Assembly: GCA_012295275.1 (NCBI GenBank)
Contig: CM022678.1
Location: 13,421,759-13,485,758, forward strand
From: Chrysomallon squamiferum
Lineage: Eukaryota > Mollusca > Gastropoda > Neomphalida > Peltospiridae
Direction of reading: 5' to 3'
Length of the DNA stretch: 64,000 nucleotides
Each line of letters starts with the position of its first letter. Position 1 is the stretch's first letter. The position numbers and the translations under genes are program-made. The notes below the pieces were generated by a model. That model saw nothing but the letters and a program-made list of their open reading frames with translations. It ran no database searches and had not been told where the DNA came from. Below, one piece after another: positions 44,967 through 56,500 of this stretch.

Positions 44967-47577
44967 TAGCCATAACATCATCATATTCAGGGGAGACAAA
45001 AATCTGTTTTATTTAAGAGATTGTTTTTTATTTGTTTAAAATTCTGACTTACTCCACTGCTTGAATAAACTGTTCAAGGAATTTTGAGTAAATTTCTCTC
45101 TGGACAAAAATTCTGCTAGTACATAAACATATCTCTCCCTGATTGATATAACTTGACCTGTAAGAATGAATAAACAAATTAATAATAAATAAATACAAAA
45201 ATACTATATACATGAATCATGATACTAATTAATGTACACATAAAAATAAAAATAAGTAAATAAGTAATAAAAAAGTATATTTGAATCAGTGTCACTGAGT
45301 AAATGAGAAATCATTAATGAATGGACATGAAAGAATCAATAAACAGATATGCAAATTATTAAGGTTTATGAATATGTAATAAATTTAGTATATTATACCA
45401 TTTCTGTACAAAATCACTGTGTTTAGCTTTTAATAAGAAACAAATTAAATAATAATTATACAAAACATAATTAAGCTGTTTTATATTAATGTTTTATATA
45501 AATTTACAATAAGCTCACCTGACAACATTCTGAACACAAGTTTCAATGTCAACATCACTGAATATTATAGCAGGGTTTTTACCTCCTAGCTGAAAACAGT
45601 AAACATAAAATCAAAACATTAATAACAACAACAAAAGCAATCTCATAGTAATAATAATAAAAAATAACAACAATGCAATCTTAATAACAATGATAATGTA
45701 ACAACAACACATATTTTATTTCACAAAAAGTTGTAAATTATACCACCAAAATGAAATACGAGATAAAATGTTCGTGAATATTAGTACAAACCAATCTCTC
45801 TCTCTCTCTGTGTATATATATATTTTTTGTTCCCCCCCAAATGTTGAACAAGAGAGATAACCCAGCATACACTCTCAGGATAACTATTTGTGTCAGAACC
45901 TACTCTGGTCTACATAATTAATAAATTATGCTAATTACTAAGAAACAAACCTCCAGTGATAACTTTTTACAAAATGGTGCTGAAGCAATGCGCAGTTTCT
46001 CTGCTGTCACTGTACCACCAGTGAATGAAATCAGACCAACATCAGGATGTTTCACAACAGCTTCCCCTGCCTTCGGCCCCACACCAAACACCATATTGAC
46101 CACACCCGCAGGCAGACCTTTTAATATAATTAATAAAATTAATAAATAAAAAAGCAGAAAAATTAATTATGTTACTTTTGAATGTGAGTATATGGTAGGT
46201 ATGCATGTGTGTGTGTGCCTGTACAACTGCATTGTGTATATGAGTGTGTATGTGTATACATGTGTACATGTATGTATGTGTGTGTGTGTGTGTGTGTGTG
46301 GATGCATTTTTGTATCTACTACAATTTATGGAGAGTTTTCATGTACAACTGTGTTTTATGAGTATGTATCTTAAAAATGTGTTAAATCATAAAATTAATA
46401 GATGTACTGAAATTGAAATGTAACTTGTAGTGAATATAAATTAAAGATTAATGATAGAAATGTAAATTACAAATATAAGCTGAAGTATAATTGTAAATTA
46501 TAGAGGTAATATAGCATAATTATATAAAAAACAATAAACTGAATTATAGAGAATCAAACTACACTGATGTGTAAATTAAGACAAACTGAATCATAGACAC
46601 AGCCACAGTGAAACAAACAAAACATAAAATTTCAACAAAACCTGCTTCGTTGAAGATTTCACACAGTTTGAACGCTGACACCGATGTCAACTCACTGGGT
46701 TTCACCACACAGGTGTTGCCGAAGGCAATAGCAGGGGCCACCTTGAAGGTTAGGAGATACAGGGGCAGATTCCAGGGGGTAATGAGGCCAGCCACGCCTA
46801 CAGGCTGTTTTATTGTGTAATTAAAGGCATTTGCACTTTCCATCTGAGATGATCTTCAAAGTACATAAATAACAGATTATATATGTGTATTTGGGGTTTT
46901 CTTTAATTTTCTTTAATTATAATTATATGGCCTTTTTATTTCCATTTCAATAAAAAGTGAAGCATTTCTGTAAATAAAGTATATGTATCTTGATCTGTTA
47001 AAATTAATAACATTTTCAGTGAAAATATGGGACTCTTATAAAATCTTGCACAAAGTATCATTTATATTAGAATGATTTATTTAATTTTGTTTTCCTGTTA
47101 ATGAAAACAATGAAAAAACTTTACAAAAAAAAAAAATAATAATAATTTTCTGAAAATAATCCATGTGCTTCATTTTAAGCCATGTAAAAGCCACATTTTG
47201 ATTCAGGTACAAGTATGATTTTGAGCAATTTACAAAGATTAAAAAACAAAAGTGTTTTGTAACCAGTGAATTGTCTTTATATACCTGTTTACTTCATACA
47301 AAATACTTGAGGCAAAAAATCTGAAATTGTGAACTGCTCTAGGAATGTCGACAACCGTGGACAGCCACACAGGCTTGCCCTGGTCGCGTGACTCCAGCGC
47401 TGCAAACTCGTCCAGTCTCAGCTCCAGCACGTCTGCGATGCGACGTAGTAGCTTACATCTTCTGTCTGGCGGCGTGGATGACCAGCTGACCAGAAATAAA
47501 AAATAAGAAATTAAATATCCTGACAAGGAGGAATAGTAATAAATAATAATAATAATAAATAAATAAAAAGAATAAAC

Positions 47578-47642
<65 letters not shown>

Positions 47643-48077
47643 ATTAATTAATTAGTAATTAATTAGTATCTGGTATTAAATGAAATAAACTCACTAATCA
47701 GGATTGATGCTGGAATCAAATGTTTATCAGGAAAACACTGACCCTCCATTCAGTTTTACAAAATGTAAAAACAGAACAAGATCTAAGAACAGTTATGAAA
47801 TGCGGGTAATAAACGAGCAATGAGTTTAGTCTAGTGGTCAGAGCAGTTGTCAAATTAGATATAGTATGAATAATAATTTTATTTTAATCATTTTAAATTG
47901 GGATATTCAACAATTACTTAGTAATTTGGTATGATATGTGATTTCCTACCTGTCTGCATTCAACCAGAACATAAAATGATAAATGTTTTCCTGTCTGTGG
48001 TTAGGGATATAAAAAGAATTACTTCTTGCTAACTGATAAGAATACTCTACAGAATTATTTGGGTTTGTTTAATTTAC

Positions 48078-48116
<39 letters not shown>

Positions 48117-48877
48117 TATTATTATTAATAATATTATTATTATTGTTAATGTTAATTGTGTTTGTGTGTTGTTAAAGTTTTATAACTGTAACCATTAACT
48201 ACTAACATAAAAAATATGCTGAGACATCATTACTTACTCACAATAAATTTACATATGACCTTGACCTTTTGTAGCACAATAAAGATTAGTTTTCATCTTA
48301 TCACATGTAACTAACACAAGAAGTAACTGAATACTATATTTCTGTAAAACTATGTCTCTGCTAAACAATATTTATATAACCATTTTATTTTTATCACATT
48401 TGAAATATATATCTATAGTTAATGTAATATAAAATATAATTTTTAAATTAGTAAAAACCACATAAATGATAATAAATTATCATTTATTTGGTGTTTATTA
48501 TTATTATTATTATTATTACTATTATTGATACAGTAGATACAACTTTTATTAACAACAGTAATATTAATTTAGAATTAACACTGACAGACATAAGAAATAT
48601 AAAGCTCTATTATATATACACACATTACATGACATGGACATACATTTAAATCTGTTTAACAGGAAAATACCCCTTCCCCTACATTTTTGAACTTTTTCTA
48701 CGTTGTTTACCCTTTGAAGGCCTCTTTTGCAGCTTTCACTGCCTCGTTAACTTCGAACTCGCCACTGTCAGGAATTTTCGCCCACACTTCACCAGTGGAT
48801 GGGTCATAACTATCTATATGATTAGTAGTTTCCTCAAATTTGCCATTTATAAAGTTGCGCACTGTCACTTCTACCAT
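41350..48877 (-). CDS. ALDH8A1: ALDH8A1-type aldehyde dehydrogenase (2-aminomuconate semialdehyde dehydrogenase), 10 exons, 483 aa
   Basis: Exons in transcript order: 48877-48711, 47485-47285, 46853-46642, 46117-45951, 45589-45519, 45157-45053, 44474-44309, 43899-43786, 41918-41823 and 41502-41350 (TGA). The coding length is 1452 nt and all phases match. Human ALDH8A1 is of similar length. Diagnostic stretches are IDSYDPSTGEVWAKIPDSGE, SRDQGKPV, VDIPRAVHNFRFFAS, PWNLPLYLLTFKVAPAI, VVKPSELTSVSAFKLC and FTGGTVTAEKL. The catalytic Glu is in LSLELGGKNPA (residue 249) and the catalytic Cys in INQGEICLCTSR (residue 283). EEIFGPVTCVVPFD and LPFGG-type NMPFGGVKESGIGREG follow. The enzyme oxidises 2-aminomuconate semialdehyde with NAD+ in the kynurenine branch of tryptophan breakdown. 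There is no targeting peptide, so it should be cytosolic. The exon-3 donor is the weak GTTTTG; all others are ordinary. Exon 3 uses the acceptor TACTTTGAAG, because the nearer CAG would break frame. Confidence 0.96.
41919..43785. other. 1.9-kb intron with AT-rich DNA and an insertion-like block
   Basis: 41960-42800 is AT-rich filler, with an AAT run at 42825-42852. The stretch 42870-43490 is notably less AT-rich than the rest of the intron and could be a SINE or other mobile insertion (see the separate entry). I saw no missed exon: the flanking exons join in phase as PFDKEDE and VIKRANAVKYG. Confidence 0.5.
43160..43490 (+). mobile_element. Possible SINE-like or other insertion in the ALDH intron
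   Basis: The block is GC-richer than its intron and contains GGTTAGATTCC near 43224. That resembles a tRNA B-box (GGTTCRANTCC) with one or two mismatches. No convincing A-box, poly-A tail or target-site duplication was identified, and no second copy occurs in this window. Confidence 0.25.
44930..44964. repeat. Poly-T tract (about 33 T)
   Basis: A long homopolymer inside the intron between the 45157-45053 and 44474-44309 exons. The rest of that intron is AT-rich with no missed exon. Confidence 0.95.
46200..46300. repeat. (GT)n-rich tract in ALDH intron 3
   Basis: GT repeats are interspersed with GTAT/GCAT, including a pure run at about 46277-46300. No coding content was seen in the 524-base intron. 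Confidence 0.85.
47486..48710. other. Intron 1 of the ALDH gene with several AAT/AAAT runs
   Basis: Simple repeats are at 47540-47645 (AAT then AAAT) and 48079-48122 (AAT/ATT, partly inverted). No further exon was seen; the first two coding exons join as EAFKG|WSS. Confidence 0.8.
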
Positions 48878-49140
48878 GTTGCATGAAGTTATCCTTTACG
48901 GCACAAAAAACTCGAGTGCTATACTTATTTATATGTATAAATTATAATGATAAATATAATTTCGGACATGATCGGATACACTCGTTTCTTCCCGAGGTTA
49001 TCCGATCTCTTCCGAATGATCAACCCGCCTTCGTTTATTGGTCCAATGTATTTGTGGGCGTGGTGACTTTGTGACCCATTTTAATTAATATCGTCTATTA
49101 CATGGAGTGTGACACGTCGGATCAACGGTGACTTAACTAT
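48878..49140 (-). promoter_or_regulatory. ALDH8A1-type promoter region with palindromic CCAAT and a DR1-like site
   Basis: ATTGGTCCAAT at 49037-49047 is a perfect palindrome giving a CCAAT box on both strands, about 165 bases upstream of the ATG. On the minus strand, 49077-49064 reads GGGTCACAAAGTCA. This is close to the DR1 type of nuclear-receptor site, with an HNF4-like AAAGTC half. The sites are visible; their use is inference. Confidence 0.4.
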
Positions 49141-49197
49141 TTTTTTTAAAACAGTCATTCATTTATGTTTTAAAAAATAGAAAGTCACAGTTACAAT

Positions 49198-50160
49198 ACA
49201 GGGGCGGATCTACACATTCAAAGGGGCCACCTTATGTATCGAGATTTTCAAAATTTAAAGGAGAAAATGTAATAAATAAAATAAAATAATAAAATGTGAA
49301 AATTCTTTGAGTGGAGTAAAACTGTGGACAGTCTGATTATTATTTCTTAAAAAGAACTGACAAAACTAATTTTTCACGACAGTCATCTAGGCGCTAATAT
49401 GTAGAGTCCAAAGTATAATTAGATTATTATTATTATTATTATTATTATTATCGTTGCTGTTGTTGTTGTCGTTGCTGTTGTTGTTCATTTTTTAAATTTA
49501 TTTTTATTATTATATTCTTTTATTTTTGTTTTTGTTTTTGCGGTTTGTAACATTTATAATGAGCTTTCAGCACTAATTTATTTACTTCTTTTTAACTCGA
49601 AATGAGCAGGCCAGAATTGCACGGTCTGTTGATGAATGACGCAAAAAAAATATAGTCCACTTCGAAATATAGACTTCAAATTGTAGCAACGAAAAGATAA
49701 CTGAACATCCAAGTCCCCTGCATGTGCAGTAGTAACCTCACCGTGGTGCAGTGGTGAACAATGAGGCGCCTTGTTTGCCGTGAAGTGGACCATGGGACCC
49801 TGGTGGTTGAGTCACGGTTAATGTCTGCAAACGAGCACATTGCCATTGACAACACACCACTTTGGCTGAACTTAAAAATAAATTTAACTCAACCCCCGAA
49901 GAGACCCTGAAAAGCCTTCTGATGAAGAAACTGCAAATACTGTGAAGAAAACAAAATGTATTTTTTCAAAAACATGGCCCATTAACTACATGGCTCAGGT
50001 TTCTCGTCATTGCGTCAGATAATGGCGAAGCCTTGAACAAATTCACCTTTTATGATAGAGAAGGGATGGCCGGTTAGCCTAAAAATGTTAAAAATAAAAC
50101 CCTCAAGAATGGTTCATTGATGGTAGGATGCTCAACATAGAGTCATTCTAAAAATTTACT
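49198..50160. other. Intergenic DNA with a possible hAT-type terminus
   Basis: CAGGGGCGGATCTACACATT at 49198-49217 looks like the CAGGGGCGG-type end of hAT transposons. No partner end or transposase was found. (ATT)n(GTT)n occupies about 49427-49485. Confidence 0.3.
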
Positions 50161-50166
50161 TTAGTC

Positions 50167-50472
50167 AAGAATCTTAAATGCTGGATAGTGTGTCTAGCAA
50201 TCACTGGTTTGCTAGCAACCTATGTCTGCTTTATGCTCTTCTCATTTGCGATGGGGTTTCTCACAGGTGTATCACTGAGAATAGTTATTTTTCCCTTTCG
50301 GGATGAATATGACCCCAGTGTGGCTCAGTGGACGCCATAGAAAATGGTTTATTGGTCCCCAGCACCACTTTTATCATGTTCAGTAGTCCAGAGAACCACA
50401 TGGTTGATTGACTACAACAAAGTAATCAAAGAAATTTCTCGTAAAAAAGACAAACCTTTTCAGGACATATGA
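50167..50472 (+). pseudogene. Possible broken exon encoding a transmembrane segment
   Basis: A plus-strand frame reads CWIVCLAITGLLATYVCFML, continues with a hydrophobic segment (FSFAMGFLTG), then RDEYDPSVAQWTP, a TAG at 50338-50340, and continues open as VQRTTWLIDYNKVIKEISRK to a TGA at 50472. A stop (TAA) sits just upstream of the segment. The long hydrophobic run followed by polar sequence looks protein-like, but I recognise no family. It could be chance. Confidence 0.25.
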
Positions 50473-50479
50473 AATAAAT

Positions 50480-51470
50480 ACTATTACCCCAATATTAAAT
50501 TGTACCCAAAACACAAAAAGTAGTTAAAAAAATAATTTTTTAATGGTAAATTGATGGCCTGCTCCACAGATCTAATCTGGAAGTATGCTAAACATATTTA
50601 GAATACCTTTTAACAAAAAAATTATAAATGACATTATTCGACATAAGATACGCCTAAATGAGTTACATAGCTCTATTTAGAAAATATCCCAAATGAAAAA
50701 AATAATGTAAAAAACAGTTTCATATATTAACGACTAACATTAAATGGAAAAAAATAAATTAATAAAGTAAGCGTTTAGAAATATACTCAGAAATAAAACT
50801 AAATGTATGTTTTTGTGTCCATATCCGTACGTTTCTTTTTTCTTTTTTCACGCTATGAATGTGTGCATATCTATAATCTATATCTATTTCTATATATCTG
50901 TTTGTATGTATGTACGCACACATATCCACAGTATTATATATAATTAATAGTTTTGGGTTGAAATAAGGACATGTGGCATTCGCGATGAACAACTGCGATA
51001 TAATTCCTTAAGCTTCATGTCACAGTGTTATGGGGTTGAAATAAATTACATTCGTGATAAATAACTGCGACATAACTTATTACGGTTCACGTCTATGTAA
51101 ACATTCTAACATCGAGGTCAAATGTCAACGTTGTTTACAACACCCTAGCACGTCTAGTGCGATTAAAACCAGTTTATTTTTAGAAATATGTCACAATAAT
51201 CTATATCACACTCTATGTATGTGTGTGTGTGTGTGTACATATACATATATATATATGCTGACACTCCCCACTAATTACTTAAAACAAAAAAAAAATTAAA
51301 TACTAACACGTTAAACATATAATTATATAAAAGTAGAATAGAGAATTAATAGATATTGCTTCCTATTCTATAAAGGTTCAAAGTGAGAAAGAGGTCACAA
51401 ACATATATATCACACTTCTTTAATATATATATATAATAGTGAAATAGATGTCAGTATTTAATGGAGTTTT
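50480..51470. other. AT-rich intergenic DNA
   Basis: No gene. Short (GT)n and (TA)n tracts lie at 51217-51256 and 51424-51434. Confidence 0.5.
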
Positions 51471-51479
51471 TAAAGTAAT

Positions 51480-52990
51480 TAGTGGGGAATGCCAGCAAGA
51501 CAAATTAAAATGACTGCCTCCCATTGGGAGCTTTCGTTAGAATTGTGGACTATATGGTCATGTGACATGACTATATATGGCAGCTGCTGCCTAGAATTTA
51601 AGTGGGAACTTTCAGCGACAGACTCGCCTCTGACTTGTCAGACAGCGTGCCTGCCTTAGACGTGCGTCACCACAGCTCACGTTGATCAGCACATTAAACA
51701 AGTTCCTGGGCACTGCAAGACCTCAAACAGTTTTTAGTGAACATAAGCATTTTTTATATTTGGTTAATAATGTTTCACATATGTGCTACAAATCAGCTAA
51801 GATCAGTAATTAATTTAGGATCATTTTAATATGTCTACTAAAAAGTGATAATTAAGATGTTATGTTATTAAACCTGAAACCATAATCATATTTTACCGCA
51901 CAGTTTATTAAATGTCTTGGCATAACTTTAGTGACAGTGGTTACAGTTTATAATAATTAACATGATCTGTATTAATCTTCACGTGGATATATACTGAAAA
52001 ATAAACATGACTGATACACAGAGTATTAACTCAGTAAACACAGCTGATACATATTCATTATTTCTGTTGAGGCGGCTAACCTGGCTCTGCGGGGTGACAC
52101 TGACATCATTGACAATGTTATACATGTTTTATATTTACGTGTAATTGTTAATTTACATGTGCTGGTATTTTTATGATATTCGTTATTCGTTTCTTTAAAT
52201 ATAAATGTATTTATGTCCTCAATATAACCAAAATATGAATAACTGTTACAGGAAGTTCATGTCTGTATGTATTTAAAAGGCTTATGGTTCAACTATTATT
52301 AAAGTCTTTTATATGTATAAATGACTTTTACAGACTTTTACAATGTAATTAGTTCTATTTAACGTAAGTGGTAAAAATGATTACAGATAGATGTATCGTA
52401 TTAGTAATAGTATGCCAGGTGTCCAAGTGCCAGAAATAGGTGAAATCACCCATAAATCTGTTATCATCTATGTGTTGATCTTCCTACACACGACAGAGAA
52501 CCCCTGGTATTACATAAACAATGGGCTTAAAATTCCAAACTGAAGTTAATTACTTTTGTTAAATATTACTTTTAATGAATTGGTGAAACTGATATCAGTT
52601 AAGAGTGAATGAACTTCAATAACTTTTTAAGTGATTTATATTGATAGACTATTTCATTAGTATCAGACTGAGTGGTACTATATTAATGGCATTACAAGTT
52701 TCATAGTATGTGAATTCTACTTGAACGTATGAACATGTAATAATATGGAATATTGAACTGTAGCAGTTTTACTCATGGATAACTCCTCATGGAAGCCGGG
52801 TTTTGTATTGGTTTGGTTTTTGTTTGATTTGTTTTGATTTTACAGCTGTAGAATCTTTATTATTCTTCTTTAAATTAAATACGGTTTCATTAACCTGGTC
52901 AGTTTGTCCTCCTCCATGTTGTAAATGTTAATATTTCTACACCAGGGATTATCTAGAAATAAAGTCCTTTAATTTGAAACCCTGTCTTGT
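51480..52990 (+). ncRNA. Candidate non-coding transcription unit (very tentative)
   Basis: A stretch at 51490-51720 is less AT-rich, with a TATA-like CTATATATGG at about 51570. About 1.4 kb later an AATAAA lies at 52958-52963, followed by a T/GT-rich segment. No long frame and no splice-consistent coding exon lies between. A GC-richer island at 52069-52110 stands out. This is a pattern-level guess without homology support. Confidence 0.2.
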
Positions 52991-53044
52991 TTGTTTATTT
53001 CTTGGATTTTATGTATTAAGTAATTAAGTGAGTTACGCACATAT

Positions 53045-53090
53045 ATGTGTGTATGTATGTGTGTGTGTGTGTGTGTATATATATATTGTG
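53045..53090. repeat. (GT)n/(TA)n microsatellite
   Basis: GTATGT followed by a GT run and a short TATA run, about 500 bases upstream of the RagC start. Confidence 0.85.
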
Positions 53091-53574
53091 TTAGATTAGT
53101 GTTATATATGTGTGTGTCTATCTATACATGCAGTTGTAATACAACTATGTGTGTTTATGAGAGAAATGGGATGCAGTATCGATTCATTTTATCGCGGCCT
53201 GCAGATTACTTCAAGTTTCATTCATTGCTGAAAGCAAATACTTTAAGGGAATCTGCAAACATATAATTATGATTCTTTCTGCGAGACAAGTCTATACACT
53301 GTTTTTAATAATGTTAAAACAATAAATAAGATGTTGTTAATAAATAAATAAAGGTATTATTTTCAAAAAGTTAACAGAAAAGTATTATTTATCTTTATTT
53401 GTTTCAAAATGAATACTAATTTGATATTAAGTTATGATATTTCAGTATTTCTTTTATTATCGTACTGAATTGTTGTTTTTATTAAGGAGGATAAACAGAG
53501 GACATTGACTTGTCTGGTCTTCAAACCATTTTCGATTGAAACTATCATTAGAGGTCATTTCGTGCACGTCAGTG

Positions 53575-53582
53575 TCACATGA
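53575..53582. promoter_or_regulatory. M-box / MiT-TFE type site upstream of the RagC start
   Basis: TCACATGA (reverse complement TCATGTGA) is the M-box recognised by MITF/TFEB/TFE3-type bHLH-Zip factors, here in the context GTCACATGAT, close to the CLEAR consensus. It ends 17 bases before the start codon. A CGTGCACGTC stretch lies just upstream. MiT/TFE control of Rag GTPase genes is known in vertebrates; use here is inferred. Confidence 0.4.
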
Positions 53583-53599
53583 TCAGTTAATGGCGGACG

Positions 53600-56500
53600 A
53601 TGGTAAGTTGAGGAATAGTATTTCCTTGAATTGCTGTTTAATGTATTAGTTTTGCAAAATGACATTTATCGCTTGTCTACTGTGTTTCAAAAATGGAACG
53701 AGTTTTTGTCAGACTTCTGCTGCTTAAAGTTGTCAGTGGAGTGTTTAATGTTAAACTTCCTAGTTGAAAGAGTTTCAGTTTGACCGTAACTTGTTTTTTT
53801 TTTTTTTTTTTTTAAATTTTGTTTGTTTGTTTTGTTTTTTTCATTTCCAGTTTGAGAATAATTGAAGTTTCAGTATCATTAATATGACTGTGTTTTTAAT
53901 TTTATTGCGTAATTTTTTTCTTAATGTTATATTAGATGCGAAATTTTTTTTTTTTTAAATAAATAACTAACAAATTGTTTAATAATAATAATAAATAAAT
54001 AAATAAATAAACCTGTAGATGAAATGGCATTTTCAGTTTTCAGTAAATAAATGATGAAATAAAAATTAAAATAATAATTAATAACTTGAACTAATTGAAG
54101 ACATTATATGCATATATCATATAGATAGGTAGATAAATAGTTATTAATATAGAAGACAAACAGACACATTTACAATATGTATTGAAAAAACTACTTTTTA
54201 AATTACAGATAGCACCTTAAATTATTTGTTTTTGTTGGGTGCAGTCAGAGGGAATGAGCATTTTATTGTATTAATTTAACAACAATATATTGTGTTATGT
54301 ATATTTGCAGCTGTATTAACTTGTGATCAAAGTTATTATTTTTACCATTTCACAACAACATTTTTTGGTACAAATATTCCACCCCAGAAACAAAATGTGG
54401 AATTGACTACATGAGTTAGTTTATTTCTGTAGATAATCACAGCAGTCCTGAGTGGATATATCAGATGATTATAAGCCAATATTAAATAATTAATTTATGA
54501 TTTATAACTAAATATACTTCATAAATTGCCATTTAAAATGTCATTAATTTTCTCTCATTTTTGTTTGTTTCCAGTCTTTTATGGATAATGATTCAGGTGG
54601 GGCCTTTGTAGGGTCATTTCCAAAAGGTTTTGGGTACGGACCAGATGAGAATGAGGTGGATGGGGCTGCAGCAAGTTCTGAAGACAAACCCAGGATTTTG
54701 TTGATGGGTTTACGAAGGTGGGTTTTTACTTATGTAAGTGGGTTTTAGAATAGGAATTACTGCAGGATTTTGGTTGATGGATTGTTACACTTTCAGAGAC
54801 AAACTCATGATTTTGTTGTTAGGTTTTAGTTAGGGATAGTTTAGAAATGTGGCTTTTACTGACAGTTACGTAAAATCAGAATATTCTGGATATAGCTAGG
54901 ATTTTCTAGTTACATTTTTAGTATATGTTAGGTAGATTCCCCAAAATACAGAATTTTATTACTGGATTGGCATATAAACCACAGTTGTGGGCAGTATGAT
55001 ATTATTCAAAATGTTGATCTATGACTTTTGCATTTTATTCTTTTGTTACAGTTAGAAAGAAATATATCATGGATTTCTTATAGACTAACTTTTTTTGCAG
55101 TTTCACAGTAAATTTATTAAACGTGTAAAAATAAGGCAGTTTTGCAATTCAGTACTCATTTTAATTTTTTGCTTTTTTTACATTTCATTGATCTAAATGC
55201 CTGCATTATGCATCCTGAAGAATTTTTGTTATTAGTGAGTTTAAATAAACAAAGTATTAAATAATATGTTGAATGTTTTTATCAGTGTACAATGTTATGA
55301 ATTATTCATTTGTTTATTTTATAATTTGTTTATTTTGTTTGTTTATAGGAGTGGAAAGTCATCAATTCAAAAAGTAGTTTTCCATAAAGTGTCACCAAAT
55401 GAAACATTGTTTCTGGAAAGTTCTAAGAAGATTGTCAAAGATGGTGAGATTCTTAGTCAAAATTATGTTTTTCATAAATGGACACACATGCATGCACATG
55501 TGGGTATGTGCACTCACTCACAGACACACACACAGATAAATATGCAAATATGTGCACATGCACATCCTGATATAATGTGTGAACAGAATAAATAAACAGA
55601 ATTTTAAGCTATACATGCAACATACACATTTTTTTTTTCAGAAATAAAAAACCACCTTCAAAAAAGAAAACTAATGACAGTTGATGGTTTATATTTGTTG
55701 TTATTTATATTTGTTGTATTTTAGATGTTTCTAACAGCTCGTTTGTTCAGTTTCAAATCTGGGACTTGCCTGGGCACATCGACTTCTTCGACCCAACATT
55801 TGACTCGGAAAATATTTTTGGTGGATGTGGAGCATTGATATTTGTAATAGATGCACAGGTATGATACCAGTGTTATAAATAGTTATGACCTAAAGACTAA
55901 AACCAAAATATTTAGCTAATGTTATTTATTTTATTTTTTTATATGTTTCCTAAAAAATTCACTGTAGTTTTATAAAAGTAAATGGAGATGAATATTACTT
56001 GTATTTCAGATTGCTGAAACTTCTGCAAAGAAGTCTTTTATTAAATCAGAATTTTCTCAATACTGCATAATCTACATATATATTAACATAAAATTGGAAT
56101 CTCTCAGACTAATAATCAAAGCTGTTCTGTGTTTATTTAATGACATTTGTGAAAGGAGACAGAATCACAGAATACAGGACTTTTAAAGAAAGAATGATAA
56201 ATCTGGTGATCTACCGAGTGATATTTGGCCATTTTTTTTTCTGTATAGTGCAATAATTAGTGATAAATTGTTTGAGAAAAGTATGCTGTCTTGTAATAAT
56301 GACATCACAGATAGAGAAAATATGGATCAAAATACGATATAAATAAAGTTATGAAATGTAAAACCTCAGTAAACTTCTGAAACCAGTGTTATGCTTGGTT
56401 TCTTCTTTGATAGTTCTTTTTATTTCAGTTTCTTTATTTATTGAATTTTTGTTATTTAATAAAAATTTCTCCTCAGGATGACTACATGGAAGCCCTGTCA

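Noticed and set aside
46559-46843. Continuation of the MESANAFNYT frame past the conserved FNEAG
   Set aside because: The sequence after FNEAG is intronic. Splicing at 46642 to 46117 restores the aldehyde dehydrogenase sequence.
53590-53592. Upstream ATG as the RagC start
   Set aside because: After splicing to 54575 it hits a stop after eight codons. The ATG at 53600 gives MSFMDND in frame with the conserved RagC N-terminus.
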